A DNA stretch of 64,000 nucleotides from Bacillus sp. BP-3 (GCF_028401955.1 NZ_JAQOTJ010000001.1:467138-531137); one strand, 5' to 3'. Shown: positions 36,035 through 46,515, counted from the first letter of the stretch. The notes: a model not told the origin generated them from the sequence alone. Numbers and translations are program-made.

Positions 36035-36120
36035 AAAAGGTGGAAAACCGTCTGTAAGGACCCGATTGGTTCAACTAACCATAAGTAGGAACCCCACCTA
36101 CTTATGGAAGTTTCACTTTA
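36035..36120 (-). repeat. dispersed repeat family 1, copy C (shortened)
   Basis: On the minus strand it reads TAAAGTGAAACTTCC, then a perfect hairpin (CCATAAGTAGG with CCTACTTATGG), then TTAGTTGAACCAATCGGG and CTTACAGACGG. Its first 19 bases are read as the C-terminus and stop codon of the SGNH hydrolase gene. Confidence 0.78.
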
Positions 36121-36881
36121 TATGATAACACTTGTTTTGCGAATGATTCTGCGATTATTTCATATCCTTTATCATTTGGATGAACTTGATCATACAGTAA
36201 ATCTTTTTGATCATTTGGTAATAATTTGCGAATCGGTAAGACGAGTGAAGGTTGATTTTCTTTTGAAATCGAATATATTGTTTTGTTCCAATTGTCTAAG
36301 AAAACATTTGCGTAAGAAGCAATGGAATCATCTAATTTTAATGGGTTATAGAGCTCAGATAAAATGATGAGTGCATTCGGATTAGCGGAACGAATCGTTT
36401 TTACAATGTTTTGTAAATCTTGTTCAAAATGATCTTTTTCTTCATTTAATAATTTCATTCCTTCTATAATACCGACATTTCGATTGATGTGTAAAACGTT
36501 ATTCCCGCCAATGCTAATTGTAATCATATGAGCTTCTTTTATTTTTTGCTTTATTTCTTCGGTTTGCACCATTTGCAGTAACCGGTCTGTTGTTAAGCCA
36601 TTTATTGCAAGGTTGTCGACTATAATTTGTTTTTGTAATTGTGTTTCTAATGTATGAGAAGCAACTTGTACATACCCACCTTGTGTAGATCCATAACCTT
36701 TTGCAAGAGAATCACCTAAGACAAGATGATGAAGCATCGCATCTGTTTGTGTATCAATCCAGTGCGGAACGGTTGCTGTAGAAGGTTCTTTTTGAATATT
36801 TGTCTCATGATTCTTGTCATAATACAAAAATGCAATGATAAGAAGGAGGAGACAAACTGTAGATAAAAGAAGTTTTTTCAT
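36102..36881 (-). CDS. SGNH/GDSL hydrolase with N-terminal membrane anchor
   Basis: Residues 4-20 are a hydrophobic anchor or signal (LLLSTVCLLLLIIAFLY). The catalytic serine is in block I LGDSLAKGYG (56-58), block III is SIGGNNVL, and the Asp-His pair is in YDQVHPND. It is thus an esterase- or lipase-like hydrolase acting at the cell surface. AAGGAGGATAAC precedes the ATG at 36881. The last residues (KVKLP) and stop come from repeat family 1 copy C, so the native C-terminus may have been changed. Confidence 0.88.
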   Translation of the reverse strand: MKKLLLSTVCLLLLIIAFLYYDKNHETNIQKEPSTATVPHWIDTQTDAMLHHLVLGDSLAKGYGSTQGGYVQVASHTLETQLQKQIIVDNLAINGLTTDRLLQMVQTEEIKQKIKEAHMITISIGGNNVLHINRNVGIIEGMKLLNEEKDHFEQDLQNIVKTIRSANPNALIILSELYNPLKLDDSIASYANVFLDNWNKTIYSISKENQPSLVLPIRKLLPNDQKDLLYDQVHPNDKGYEIIAESFAKQVLSYKVKLP

Positions 36882-37009
36882 TATGTTATCCTCCTTATAA
36901 ATGGTTATTTTATCATATTCATAATGAGAAGCAATGGAATATATGTTACGTCTTCACGAAAATTTTACAATGTTTTTACAGAAATTTTGTAGAAGTACGT
37001 CAAAATTTG

Positions 37010-37182
37010 TTGACGATATTAACGCCTGTTCGTTATGATAAATTCCAGATGGGGTAAATTTATCCAACTTGCAAAAGAAGTAGGACAACTAACGTCTTGT
37101 CAATTTGGATGATTAAGAAGTAGGGACACTGATCCCATCGTATATTTTATAATTAGGGATTATGCTATAAGGGGGATTTTTT
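37010..37182 (+). promoter_or_regulatory. promoter and long leader of the wall-anchored nucleotidase gene
   Basis: TTGACG (37010-37015) and TATGAT (37034-37039) are 18 bases apart. The leader is about 135 bases and contains two short hairpins: GGGGTAAATTTATCC near 37052 and GGGACACTGATCCC near 37122. No known riboswitch was recognised. The part from 36882 to 37009 shows nothing clear. Confidence 0.5.
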
Positions 37183-39381
37183 GTGAAGAAATCAACAAAA
37201 ACGTTAGCTGGTGCTACACTTGCATTGGGTGTTATTGCTCCACAAGTATGGATTACGCCTGCATATGCAGAGGAAAGTAATGTGAAACTAAGAATATTAG
37301 AAACATCTGATATTCACGTAAATTTAATGAACTATGATTACTATCAAACAAAAACAGATAATAAAGTAGGATTAGTTCAAACAGCAACGCTTGTTAATCA
37401 AGCACGTGGAGAGGTAAAAAACTCTGTTTTATTTGATGATGGAGATGCATTGCAAGGAACGCCGCTTGGCGATTATGTGGCAAATAAAATAAAAAAAGAA
37501 GATCCAAGCTATGTGCATCCGTTATATCGTATGATGAATTTAATGAAGTATGATGTCATTTCTCTTGGAAATCATGAATTTAACTACGGTTTAGATTATT
37601 TAAAAAAAGTGACTAGCGAAACACAGTTTCCTGTAATTAACTCGAATGTATATGATGCAAAAACTGGTGAAAATTATTTCAAACCATATCATGTTTTTGA
37701 AAAAGAAGTAAAAGATGAGGCTGGACAAACGCAGAAAATAAAAATTGGAGTCATGGGCTTTGTACCACCGCAAATTATGGGATGGGATAAAGCGAATTTA
37801 GAAGGAAAAGTAATAGCAAAAGATATTGTAGAAACAGCAAAAGAAATGGTGCCGAAAATGCAAGCAGAAGGCGCAGATGTTATCGTTGCGTTAGCTCATT
37901 CGGGTGTTGATAAAAGCGGTTACAATTCTGGAATGGAGAATTCATCCTATTATTTAGCAACAGAAGTTCCTGGTGTTGACGCAGTACTTATGGGGCATTC
38001 TCACGCAGTAGTAACGGACAAGTATAATGGTGTTCCGGTTGTAATGCCAGGTGTTTTCGGAAATAATTTAGGTATGATTGATATGGAATTAAAGCAAGTG
38101 AACGGAAAATGGGAAGTACAAAAAGATAAATCGAACCCTGCTGTTCGTCCAATTGCAGATAGTAAAGGAAATGCTTTAGTAGAATCAGACCAAAAATTAG
38201 TAGACGAGATAAAGGATGATCATGAAGGAACAATTAAATATGTAAATACACCAGTTGGTGAAACGAAAGCGCCAATTAATAGTTACTTTGCGCTTGTACA
38301 AGATGATCCATCTGTTCAAATCGTAACGAATGCACAAAAGTGGTATACAGAGCAGAAGATGAAGGGTACGAAATTTGAAGGGCTGCCAATTTTATCAGCA
38401 GGTGCACCATTTAAAGCAGGTGGACGTAACGGCGCTACATATTATACAGATATTCCAGCAGGGACGCTTGCAATTAAAAACGTTGCGGACTTATACGTAT
38501 ATCCAAACACATTATATGCAGTAAAAGTAAATGGTGCTCAATTGAAAGATTGGTTAGAAATGTCTGCTGGTCAATTTAATCAAATCGATCCAAAGAACAC
38601 AGATGAGCAAAAACTAGTGAATATTAACTATCCAACATACAATTTTGATGTATTAGATGGCGTGAAATATGAAATTGATGTAACGCAGCCTGCTAAGTAT
38701 GACAAAGATGGAAAAGTTGTAAATGAAGCTGCAAATCGTATTGTGAACTTAACGTTTGATGGAAAGCCGGTATCGGATAGCCAAGAGTTTGTTGTAGCAA
38801 CGAATAATTATCGTGGTAGCAGTAAAACATTCCCAGGTGTAAGCAAAGGAGAAGTGATTTTACAGTCTCCTGATGAAACACGTCAAATTATTGTAGAGTA
38901 TATGAAACAAATCAAAACAATTAACCCGACGGCAGATAAAAACTGGGCATTTAAACCAATTGTTGGCGAGAAATTGAATGTTACATTTGATTCTTCTCCG
39001 AACGCACAAAAATTTATAACAAAAGACGGCAATATTTCTTACGTTGGCCCATCAGAAAATGAATTTGCAAAATATGCAATTGATGTAACGAAAAAAGATG
39101 AACCAACTGGTGGAGATAAGCCAAATGGCGGCAATAATGGAACGAATCAACCGCCAACGCCAACAGATAATAATAATGGCGGAGATCAGCCGAAAACAAC
39201 AGAAGATAATAAAAACGGCGAAGAGAAGCCGACAGCAGCAGATTCAGGTAAAGAGCAAACGAAAACAGACAACAACTTGCCAAACACAGGGGCGAATGTG
39301 TTCACGACATTAGGGGCAGGTCTTGCGTTTATTGGTGCAGGTGCGATAGCGTTATTGAGAAGAAAGAAATTAAATAAATAA
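37183..39381 (+). CDS. cell-wall-anchored 2',3'-cyclic-nucleotide phosphodiesterase / 5'(3')-nucleotidase
   Basis: A signal peptide ends near AYA-EE. The metallophosphoesterase domain has ETSDIHVNL, FDDGDALQGTP, SLGNHEFNYG, ALAHSG and GHSHA; a 5'-nucleotidase C-terminal domain follows (about 380-600). Residues 640-698 are a Gly/Asn/Pro/Thr-rich linker. LPNTG (699-703), a hydrophobic stretch and RRKK form a sortase signal, so the enzyme is fixed to peptidoglycan. It releases nucleosides and phosphate outside the cell. The start is GTG at 37183 after AAGGGGGA. The exact nucleotide preference is inferred. Confidence 0.9.
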   Translation: MKKSTKTLAGATLALGVIAPQVWITPAYAEESNVKLRILETSDIHVNLMNYDYYQTKTDNKVGLVQTATLVNQARGEVKNSVLFDDGDALQGTPLGDYVANKIKKEDPSYVHPLYRMMNLMKYDVISLGNHEFNYGLDYLKKVTSETQFPVINSNVYDAKTGENYFKPYHVFEKEVKDEAGQTQKIKIGVMGFVPPQIMGWDKANLEGKVIAKDIVETAKEMVPKMQAEGADVIVALAHSGVDKSGYNSGMENSSYYLATEVPGVDAVLMGHSHAVVTDKYNGVPVVMPGVFGNNLGMIDMELKQVNGKWEVQKDKSNPAVRPIADSKGNALVESDQKLVDEIKDDHEGTIKYVNTPVGETKAPINSYFALVQDDPSVQIVTNAQKWYTEQKMKGTKFEGLPILSAGAPFKAGGRNGATYYTDIPAGTLAIKNVADLYVYPNTLYAVKVNGAQLKDWLEMSAGQFNQIDPKNTDEQKLVNINYPTYNFDVLDGVKYEIDVTQPAKYDKDGKVVNEAANRIVNLTFDGKPVSDSQEFVVATNNYRGSSKTFPGVSKGEVILQSPDETRQIIVEYMKQIKTINPTADKNWAFKPIVGEKLNVTFDSSPNAQKFITKDGNISYVGPSENEFAKYAIDVTKKDEPTGGDKPNGGNNGTNQPPTPTDNNNGGDQPKTTEDNKNGEEKPTAADSGKEQTKTDNNLPNTGANVFTTLGAGLAFIGAGAIALLRRKKLNK

Positions 39382-39880
39382 TAAAAAAAGTCCACTGCAA
39401 AGCAGCGGACTTTTTTCTTTATGTTCTTTATTCCATGAAAGGCCAAAGCCTGTGAATCCAACAAATAAAGTGATGATTGCACAAAGTAAACAGAAAACGG
39501 TGTATGGCAAGTAACTCATTGTTGGTACGTTTAGGACATTTGAGAGAAACACACCACTAACTCCCCACGGTACAAGCGGATTAATCACTGTACCAGCATC
39601 CTCTAATACACATGATAGATCGCGGTGCTTTAAGCCTAGTTCATCGTATTTTTCTGCAAATGCTTGACTTGGTAAGATATATTGTTCACCCGGAAAGAAG
39701 TTAACGCCCCTGCAATCATGCAGGAACGAAAATAGCGCGGTATCACCCTGAATTGTGAAATAAAAAACATTTCACCACTTTGCAGACATAACGGTCTATA
39801 ACCGTCTTTCATTACTCCAACTGTTTCGTAAAAGAAGCTTAAGGGGGGAATTCATACTTCGTTCTGTACTGGTTCGCATC
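39370..39880 (-). pseudogene. decayed NhaC-type Na+/H+ antiporter
   Basis: On the minus strand the frame around 39370-39710 encodes pieces of an NhaC C-terminus: VNFFPGEQYILPSQAFAEKY, LEDAGTVINPLVPWGVSGVF and FCLLCAIITLFVGFTGFG. The frame shifts upstream of the VNFFPGEQ segment (CMIAGAL is in another frame), and a further scrap near 39790-39830 reads VMKDGY. There is no start codon with a ribosome site and most of the N-terminal part is missing. It is therefore a remnant. Its 3' end runs into the terminator of the convergent nucleotidase gene. Confidence 0.75.
39383..39416 (+). terminator. terminator of the wall-anchored nucleotidase gene
   Basis: AAAAAAGTCC and GGACTTTTTT flank an inner stem of CTGC and GCAG. 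Confidence 0.9.
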
Positions 39881-40071
39881 GTTCACCAGCTTTGTGAAAT
39901 CATGAAGCGAAATATTACTAAATCCTATCATCGCTGATTCATATCATGTTAGTAAATTTTTATTATATAAAATAAGGAAGTGTCAACAGTTATTTTTGAA
40001 GTCGTCTGATAGAGAAAAAGGGTACAAATTACTTTTTTTGTTCGTTATAATGAATGTAAGGAGGGCAAAAT

Positions 40072-40419
40072 ATGAAGATGAAAATCATAATTATTTCAAT
40101 GTTGTTCACAATCATTGGTGGTGCTGGAATTTATACAGCATTTGCGTCATCTCCGAATTCAATAAAGAAAAGTGTTGAAAAACCAAAAGAAACAGTAAGA
40201 CAAGATGAAGAAGAAAAAATGAAAAAAACAGCAGATAAATTTGGGATTTCTACAGAAGGAAAAACAAAAGAACAGATTCAAAAAGAAATAGGTGCAGTGC
40301 GTTCTGAAAAGCGTCAAGAACTTCTTAGGGAGCATGCAAAAGAACGTGGAATCGACGTAGAAGGTAAAACGGATGAACAATTAATTCAAGAGATTGGTAA
40401 ACTGAAGCATGGTCAATAG
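40072..40419 (+). CDS. small exported protein with two EGK-motif repeats
   Basis: A signal peptide or anchor (residues 4-24, IIIISMLFTIIGGAGIYTAF) ends near FASSP. The rest is highly charged. Two repeat units of about 30 residues are visible: FGISTEGKTKEQIQKEI and RGIDVEGKTDEQLIQEI. A similar unit is in the small protein at 46516. AAGGAGGGC precedes the ATG at 40072. I do not recognise a named family. It lies just before the biotin operon, separated from it by a terminator. Confidence 0.78.
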   Translation: MKMKIIIISMLFTIIGGAGIYTAFASSPNSIKKSVEKPKETVRQDEEEKMKKTADKFGISTEGKTKEQIQKEIGAVRSEKRQELLREHAKERGIDVEGKTDEQLIQEIGKLKHGQ

Positions 40420-40423
40420 GGCG

Positions 40424-40452
40424 ACTTATCATAGGATAAGTCGTTCTTTTTT
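40424..40452 (+). terminator. terminator of the EGK-motif gene
   Basis: GGCGACTTATC pairs with GATAAGTCGTT around ATAG, followed by T residues. Confidence 0.88.
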
Positions 40453-40477
40453 TAGAATATGATTCTATGAAAAAGAA

Positions 40478-40529
40478 TTGACAGTATTTGTTTTCTAATG
40501 TTAACCTTTAAATAAACTAAGTTAACATT
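40478..40529 (+). promoter_or_regulatory. biotin operon promoter and BirA operator
   Basis: AATGTTAAC (40497-40505) and GTTAACATT (40521-40529) form a perfect 9-bp inverted repeat with a 15-base gap, the Bacillus BirA operator pattern. TTGACA at 40478-40483 is a consensus -35, and the -10 should fall within the left arm (TTAACC or TAACCT). BirA with biotinyl-AMP would block transcription of bioADFHCB. Confidence 0.9.
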
Positions 40530-40542
40530 AGGGGTGGCAATT

Positions 40543-41922
40543 ATGACTGTGAGGAGCATGGATCAAACTTTTACATATGAGGAACTAACTCAAAAAAATA
40601 AAGATTATGTGTGGCATCCATTTACTCAAATGAAAGATTATTTGGAAGATGATCCTGTCATTATTGAACGAGGAGAAGGAAGAAAATTATATGATGTGAA
40701 TGGGAAAGGCTATTGGGACGGCGTGTCTTCTATTTGGCTCAATGTTCATGGTCATCATGTTCAAGAGTTAGACGATGCGATTCGTGAGCAATTAAATAAA
40801 GTTGCACACTCGACATTACTCGGTATTGCGAATGTACCAAGTATTTTATTAGCCGAAAAAATTATTGAAATTGTACCTAATGGACTGAAGAAAGTTTTTT
40901 ATTCTGATTCTGGTGCAACATCAGTTGAAATTGCAATTAAAATGGCCTTTCAATATTGGCAACATAAAGGAAAGCCTAAAAAGAAAAAATTTATTACGAT
41001 GAAAGAAGCGTATCATGGTGACACAATTGGAGCCGTATCTGTCGGGGCGATTGATATGTTTCACCAAGTGTATAGTACGCTTTTATTTGATACGTTAAAA
41101 GTACCATATCCATATACATATCGTTCTCCTTATGGGGAAGATCAACAAATGATTGTGAAAAAACATTTAGAAGAAATGGAAGATTTATTACGAGAGAATC
41201 ACGAAGAAGTAGCAGCTGTTATCATCGAACCACTTGTCCAAGGAGCGAGTGGGATTATTACAATGCCAGATGGTTATTTAAAAGGGTTAAGAGAGCTTTG
41301 CACAGCATACAATGTTCTTCTTATTACAGATGAAGTAGCAACAGGATTTGGCAGAACCGGAAAAATGTTTGCATGCGAACATGAGGGGATCACACCGGAT
41401 ATTTTAACTGCTGGAAAAGGGCTAACAGGGGGATATTTACCGGTTGCAATTACTGTAACGACAGATGAAATTTATCGTGCTTTTTTAGGCGATTATGAGG
41501 AACAAAAAACGTTTTTCCATGGTCATAGTTATACAGGGAATCCATTAGGCTGTGCAGTAGCACTTGCAAATTTGAAATTATTTGAAACGACTAATCTTAT
41601 AGAAGCTGTTAGTCATAAAGCGGAATATATCGAAAAACGCTTAGAAGTTCTGCGGGGGTTTAAGCATGTAGGAGATATTCGTCAGCGAGGCTTTATGATT
41701 GGCATTGAGCTCGTACAAAATAAAGAAACGAAGGAAGCATATTCTTGGCAGGAACGAGTCGGTGTGAAAGTTTGCAGAAGAGCACGTGATTTAGGAATGA
41801 TTCTTCGTCCGCTAGGGAATGTCGTTGTCTTTATGCCGCCGCTTGCTTCTACGATAGAAGAACTGGATGATATGATTGCGATTTTACAGCAAGCCATTCA
41901 AGAGGTAACGGAGGGAGAATGA
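40543..41922 (+). CDS. bioA: adenosylmethionine-8-amino-7-oxononanoate aminotransferase
   Basis: It converts KAPA to DAPA. The 459-residue class III aminotransferase shows [55 protein letters not shown] and the cofactor lysine in [12 protein letters not shown]. The ATG at 40543 follows AGGGGTGG; an in-frame ATG at 40534 lies within it. It is the first gene of the operon and overlaps bioD by one base. Confidence 0.96.
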   Translation: MTVRSMDQTFTYEELTQKNKDYVWHPFTQMKDYLEDDPVIIERGEGRKLYDVNGKGYWDGVSSIWLNVHGHHVQELDDAIREQLNKVAHSTLLGIANVPSILLAEKIIEIVPNGLKKVFYSDSGATSVEIAIKMAFQYWQHKGKPKKKKFITMKEAYHGDTIGAVSVGAIDMFHQVYSTLLFDTLKVPYPYTYRSPYGEDQQMIVKKHLEEMEDLLRENHEEVAAVIIEPLVQGASGIITMPDGYLKGLRELCTAYNVLLITDEVATGFGRTGKMFACEHEGITPDILTAGKGLTGGYLPVAITVTTDEIYRAFLGDYEEQKTFFHGHSYTGNPLGCAVALANLKLFETTNLIEAVSHKAEYIEKRLEVLRGFKHVGDIRQRGFMIGIELVQNKETKEAYSWQERVGVKVCRRARDLGMILRPLGNVVVFMPPLASTIEELDDMIAILQQAIQEVTEGE

Positions 41923-42650
41923 TGAGTGGTTTCTTTGTGACAGCAACCGATACGGAAGTAGGAAAAACGATTGTAACAGGTGCATTAGCGGGTTTGCTAC
42001 GTGGGCGTGGTTATAATGTCGGTGTCTATAAACCATTGCAGAGTGGTCATCTTTCCTCACACCGAGAAGGAGACGCTGCTCGGTTGAAAACAGCTGCAGG
42101 TGTAACAATATCATGTGAGGAGATTTGTCCTTACTCAGTTGAAGAACCGCTTGCGCCTCGTTTAGCAATGAAGCGGGCAGGAAGGCAAGTATTATTATCA
42201 GATATTACAAGTCATTATGAAGAATTATCGAAACAATTTGACTCTTTGTTAGTAGAAGGTGCTGGTGGACTTGTAGTTCCTTACACAGACGATGCCCTCG
42301 TTGTCGATTTTGCGAAACAACTGCAATTACCATTGCTTATTGTAGCAAGGCCAACACTTGGGACAGTGAATCATACGATTTTAACAACTTCTTATGCAAA
42401 AGCACACGGCCTATCAGTTGCGGGGATCATTTTATCCGGATGCCGAGAACAAGAAAAAGAAAGAGTATTAGAAAATAAAGAAATGATAGAAGAATTAAGC
42501 GGCGTACCGGTTATTGGATTGCTGCCAGAGCTTCGCGAAGATTTTACAAGAAATGAATTATTACAAGCGGCAGAAGAGAGTATTGCTATCTCAAGGTTAG
42601 AGGAGTTTTTACGCAATGAATCCAGTGTGGGAAACGCATTTTCAGTCTAA
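41922..42650 (+). CDS. bioD: dethiobiotin synthetase
   Basis: It closes the ureido ring of dethiobiotin with CO2 and ATP. The P-loop is [12 protein letters not shown], followed by YKPLQSG and [10 protein letters not shown]. Two adjacent ATGs (41919 and 41922) are possible; 41922 has better spacing from GGAGGG. The product has 242 or 243 residues. The end overlaps bioF by 35 bases. Confidence 0.95.
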   Translation: MSGFFVTATDTEVGKTIVTGALAGLLRGRGYNVGVYKPLQSGHLSSHREGDAARLKTAAGVTISCEEICPYSVEEPLAPRLAMKRAGRQVLLSDITSHYEELSKQFDSLLVEGAGGLVVPYTDDALVVDFAKQLQLPLLIVARPTLGTVNHTILTTSYAKAHGLSVAGIILSGCREQEKERVLENKEMIEELSGVPVIGLLPELREDFTRNELLQAAEESIAISRLEEFLRNESSVGNAFSV

Positions 42651-43803
42651 GCTAGCGAGTCTTATCGAAACATCACAGCACCGAAAATTATTTGCAACGG
42701 AGCACGCTGAACAAGCGTGGCTCATTCGAAATGGAAAGAGATTATTAAATTTAGCTTCAAACAATTACTTAGGATTAGCTGGTGATGAACGATTAAAAGA
42801 AGCTGCAATAGAAGCGACAAAAAAGTATGGGACCAGTGGGGCGGCATCACGTCTGGTTGTAGGGAACTATCCGTTATATGAAGAAATTGAACAGCATATA
42901 TGTGCTTGGAAAGAAACTGAAAAAGCACTAATAGTGAATAGCGGTTACATAGCAAATATCGGAGCTATTTCTTCACTTGTAAGTCGTCATGACATTGTGT
43001 TTAGCGATAGGCTCAATCATGCCAGTATTGTAGATGGCATCGTATTAAGCGGTGCCGAACATAAGCGCTATCGTCATAATGATTTAGAACATTTAGAGAA
43101 ATTGTTGAAATCTGCAAAGGTAGAAAAACGAAAACTAATTGTTACGGATACTATTTTTAGTATGGATGGAGATAGGGCTCACTTAGAAGATTTAGTGATG
43201 CTGAAAGAAAAGTACGGAGCGCTTCTTATGGTTGATGAGGCACATGCAGGCGGAATATATGGGAGAAATGGCGCAGGTCTTGCTCATGAGTATCCCCGAT
43301 TGGCTAAGTCAATCGATATTCACATGGGCACATTTAGTAAAGCAATGGGCTGTTATGGTGCGTATATTACTGGAAGTGCTGTTTGTATCGAGTATTTGAT
43401 CAATACGATGCGCAGTTTTATTTTTACAACCGCGTTACCTCCAGGAACGCTTGGCGCAATTGGGAAAGCAATTGACATTGTGAGAAAAGATGAAACAGAT
43501 CGTTATAGATTAATAGAAAATGGCCAATATTTTCGAGCCGCTCTGCAAAAATCTGGTTTTCATATTGGAGACAGTACCACGCATATTGTTCCTGTTATTG
43601 TAGGTTCTAATGAAGCAGCGCTCCGTTTTAGTATGAAATTGCAAGAAGCAGGGATAGCGGCAATTGCGATTCGACCGCCCACTGTACCGCAGCATAGTTC
43701 CCGCATCCGGTTTGCCGTAACAGCGCAGCATACGAATAATGATTTGCAGTGGGCAACGCAGCGGATTGTACAAATTGGAAAAGAAGAAGGAGTGATTTCA
43801 TGA
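42616..43803 (+). CDS. bioF: 8-amino-7-oxononanoate synthase
   Basis: It condenses pimeloyl-ACP (or -CoA) with alanine to KAPA. It is a pyridoxal-phosphate enzyme with [38 protein letters not shown] and the cofactor lysine in [14 protein letters not shown]. It is 395 residues long. The start ATG at 42616 is inside bioD after TTAGAGGAG. The stop overlaps the bioH start as ATGA. Confidence 0.95.
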   Translation: MNPVWETHFQSKLASLIETSQHRKLFATEHAEQAWLIRNGKRLLNLASNNYLGLAGDERLKEAAIEATKKYGTSGAASRLVVGNYPLYEEIEQHICAWKETEKALIVNSGYIANIGAISSLVSRHDIVFSDRLNHASIVDGIVLSGAEHKRYRHNDLEHLEKLLKSAKVEKRKLIVTDTIFSMDGDRAHLEDLVMLKEKYGALLMVDEAHAGGIYGRNGAGLAHEYPRLAKSIDIHMGTFSKAMGCYGAYITGSAVCIEYLINTMRSFIFTTALPPGTLGAIGKAIDIVRKDETDRYRLIENGQYFRAALQKSGFHIGDSTTHIVPVIVGSNEAALRFSMKLQEAGIAAIAIRPPTVPQHSSRIRFAVTAQHTNNDLQWATQRIVQIGKEEGVIS

Positions 43804-44522
43804 CGCAGCCTACTCTTATTCTTATACCCGGATGGGGCATGGAAGAACAGGTTTGGGAAGCATTCCTTCCGTATTTACATGATTTTCCCGTGCATGTCGT
43901 TCATTGGCGTAATAGTGAAGATGAGCAGGACTTTCAACGCCGAATTATAGAGGTAGCGCAAGATAAAAAAGTAATTTTAGTTGGCTGGTCACTTGGGGCA
44001 TTGGCCGCTCTTCAAGTGCATCATTTATTGCAAACGAAAGGGATTGTTTTACTAGGAGGAACAGCGAAATTTACAACAGATTCCGATTACATACATGGCT
44101 GGAAACACTCTTTTGTCGACCGAATGAGCCGAAATCTTTTGAAACAAAAAGATGATACGTTGAAACGATTTTATATGAGTATGTTTTCCAAGGCGGAGCA
44201 GGAAAGCGGACAAGACAGGGCGTTTCTGAAAATAGCTGAACAATTTCAAGGTGATTCGATTCATTCTTTGCAATGTGGACTCCATTATTTAATAGAAACA
44301 GATGTTAGAGAACAGCTAGTACAAGTAGATGTGCCAGTACTACTTCTTCATGGAAAAGATGATGTGATTTGCCCTCTCTCTGCAGCGGAGTATATACAAG
44401 GAAAAATAAACGCATCACTCACGATTATAGAAGAAGCTGGGCATGCACTTTGTTTCACACAAGCAAAGCGATGTGCACAAGAAATGATACAGTTCGTAAA
44501 GGGGATAGAGCGAAATGATTAA
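43800..44522 (+). CDS. bioH: BioH-type alpha/beta hydrolase (pimeloyl-ACP methyl ester esterase)
   Basis: It should remove the methyl group that BioC adds, releasing pimeloyl-ACP. The oxyanion segment [11 protein letters not shown], the nucleophile S64 in GWSLGA, the acid in HGKDDVICP and the base in EEAGHALCF are intact in 240 residues. The ATG at 43800 overlaps the bioF stop and follows AAGGAG. The role is inferred from its place between bioF and bioC. Confidence 0.9.
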   Translation: MTQPTLILIPGWGMEEQVWEAFLPYLHDFPVHVVHWRNSEDEQDFQRRIIEVAQDKKVILVGWSLGALAALQVHHLLQTKGIVLLGGTAKFTTDSDYIHGWKHSFVDRMSRNLLKQKDDTLKRFYMSMFSKAEQESGQDRAFLKIAEQFQGDSIHSLQCGLHYLIETDVREQLVQVDVPVLLLHGKDDVICPLSAAEYIQGKINASLTIIEEAGHALCFTQAKRCAQEMIQFVKGIERND

Positions 44523-45372
44523 CAAGACGTTGTTACAAAAACGATTTAATCAAGCTGCTGTGTCCTATGATCAATATGCAAATGTTCAAAAAAAGATGGC
44601 GGATTGGCTGCTTGCTCATATGAAAGAGCATTTCGATGAAGCGGCACAAATTCATATTTTAGAACTTGGCTGCGGCACAGGTTATGTCACAGAGCAACTA
44701 GCAACATCCTTTCCGAAGGCAACGATTACCGCTGTTGATTTTGCAGAAAGTATGATTGCGAAAGCAAAGACAAGGTGTAATGTAGAGTCTGTTACATTTC
44801 AATGTGAAGACATTGAACGTATTATACTTCATGAACGATATGATGTAATAATTTCTAACGCAACATTTCAATGGTTAAATAATTTATCAGCTACGTTAGT
44901 ACATTTATATAAAAATTTACGTGAAGATGGTGTGCTGTTATTTTCAACATTTGGAACTGAAACGTTTCATGAGCTTCATACATCATTTCAGCGTGCGAAA
45001 ACAGCATGTGCCATAGAGGATACTACAACTGTTGGGCAAAACTTTTTTACAGGATTACAGCTGCAAGAATTATGTAAAAGAATAACAGGGGATATACAGG
45101 TTACTGAAACATGTTACATAGAAACATTTGCTACAGTTCGTGAATTTTTACAATCGATTCGTAAAGTTGGAGCAACGAATAGTAATGAAGCGTCTTATTG
45201 TCAAAGTCCTTCTATCTTTCGCAGTATGCTTCGCATATACGAACAAGATTTTACAGAAGGTGAACGAATTGTAGCAACATATCATGCTTTATTTTCTTAT
45301 ATGAAAAAAGAGGGGAAGAGAAGAAATGAAACAGGTACAAACGAAAACAAATTGGAAGCAAATCGCATTTGA
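44515..45372 (+). CDS. bioC: malonyl-ACP O-methyltransferase
   Basis: It methylates malonyl-ACP so that fatty acid synthesis can extend it to pimelate. The S-adenosylmethionine site is ILELGCGTGYVTEQL near 50-64, with AVDFAESMI and CEDIE following, and SNATFQWL near 120. It is 285 residues long. GGGGATAGAG precedes the ATG, which overlaps the end of bioH. The 3' end overlaps bioB by 47 bases. Confidence 0.95.
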   Translation: MINKTLLQKRFNQAAVSYDQYANVQKKMADWLLAHMKEHFDEAAQIHILELGCGTGYVTEQLATSFPKATITAVDFAESMIAKAKTRCNVESVTFQCEDIERIILHERYDVIISNATFQWLNNLSATLVHLYKNLREDGVLLFSTFGTETFHELHTSFQRAKTACAIEDTTTVGQNFFTGLQLQELCKRITGDIQVTETCYIETFATVREFLQSIRKVGATNSNEASYCQSPSIFRSMLRIYEQDFTEGERIVATYHALFSYMKKEGKRRNETGTNENKLEANRI

Positions 45373-46324
45373 AGTATTAGAGGGAAGAGATGTAACGAAA
45401 GAAGAAGCACTTAGTATTTTACAAGCAAAAGACGAAGAAATCTTAGAAATTATGAATGCGGCGTATGTGATTCGTCATCATTACTTCGGGAAAAAAGTAA
45501 AATTAAATATGATTATTAATACGAAGTCAGGTTTATGTCCAGAAGATTGTGGGTATTGTTCCCAATCAATCGTATCCGAAGCTCCGATTGATAAATATGC
45601 TTGGTTAACACAAGAGAAGATTGTCGAAGGTGCACATGAAGCCATTCGTCGTAAGGCGGGCACATATTGTATCGTAGCTTCTGGCCGTCGCCCAACGAAT
45701 AAAGAAGTAGATCATGTTATTGGAGCGGTAAAAGAAATTCGCGAAACGACTGATTTGAAGATTTGTTGTTGTTTAGGATTCTTAAATGAAGATCAAGCAG
45801 AGCGCCTTGCAGAAGCTGGCGTGCATCGTTACAATCATAATTTAAATACGCATGTAGATAATTACGAAAGCATTTGTTCAACTCATACGTATGACGATCG
45901 TGTTGATACGGTTGAAAAAGCGAAGCATGCGGGTATATCACCGTGTTCTGGTGCTATTTTTGGAATGGGTGAAACGGAGGAACAACGCGTAGAGATTGCA
46001 TTTGAATTAAAGCGTTTAGATGCAGATTCTATTCCATGTAACTTCCTTGTTTCTGTAAAGGGGACACCGTTAGAAGGACAAAAAGAATTAACGCCAATGC
46101 AGTGCTTGAGAGTATTAGCAATGATGCGCTTTGTGAATCCGTCAAAAGAAATTCGTATTTCTGGCGGACGTGAAATTAATTTACGAGCTGTTCAACCGCT
46201 GGGTTTATTTGCAGCCAACTCAATCTTCGTTGGTGATTATTTAACAACTGCTGGCCAAGAGCCAACAGCAGACTGGGGAATGATTGAAGATCTAGGGTTT
46301 GAAATTGAGGAATGTGCATTGTAG
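45326..46324 (+). CDS. bioB: biotin synthase
   Basis: This radical SAM enzyme inserts sulfur into dethiobiotin. The cluster cysteines are C71, C75 and C78 in CPEDCGYCSQS. YNHNLNTH and the late ISGGREINLR are family hallmarks. It is 332 residues. The ATG at 45326 follows GAGGGGAAGAG inside bioC. It is the last gene of the operon. Confidence 0.97.
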   Translation: MKQVQTKTNWKQIAFEVLEGRDVTKEEALSILQAKDEEILEIMNAAYVIRHHYFGKKVKLNMIINTKSGLCPEDCGYCSQSIVSEAPIDKYAWLTQEKIVEGAHEAIRRKAGTYCIVASGRRPTNKEVDHVIGAVKEIRETTDLKICCCLGFLNEDQAERLAEAGVHRYNHNLNTHVDNYESICSTHTYDDRVDTVEKAKHAGISPCSGAIFGMGETEEQRVEIAFELKRLDADSIPCNFLVSVKGTPLEGQKELTPMQCLRVLAMMRFVNPSKEIRISGGREINLRAVQPLGLFAANSIFVGDYLTTAGQEPTADWGMIEDLGFEIEECAL

Positions 46325-46342
46325 ATCCTATGATAACTTGTG

Positions 46343-46378
46343 AAGAAAGCTCTCCATGAAGGAGCTTTCTTTTTTTTG
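46343..46378 (+). terminator. terminator of the biotin operon
   Basis: AAGAAAGCTC pairs with GAGCTTTCTT around TCCATGAAG, followed by T residues. Confidence 0.92.
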
Positions 46379-46515
46379 TAAATAAAATGTAATAAAGCGT
46401 ATATAAGTGTTGGAATCATTGGATTTGTAAAGAGATGACATATTATGTGTTCGAATTTCCCATTCTGCAATTGTACATAGTAAGAGAGAATTTAATCGTG
46501 ATTTGGGGGATTCGC

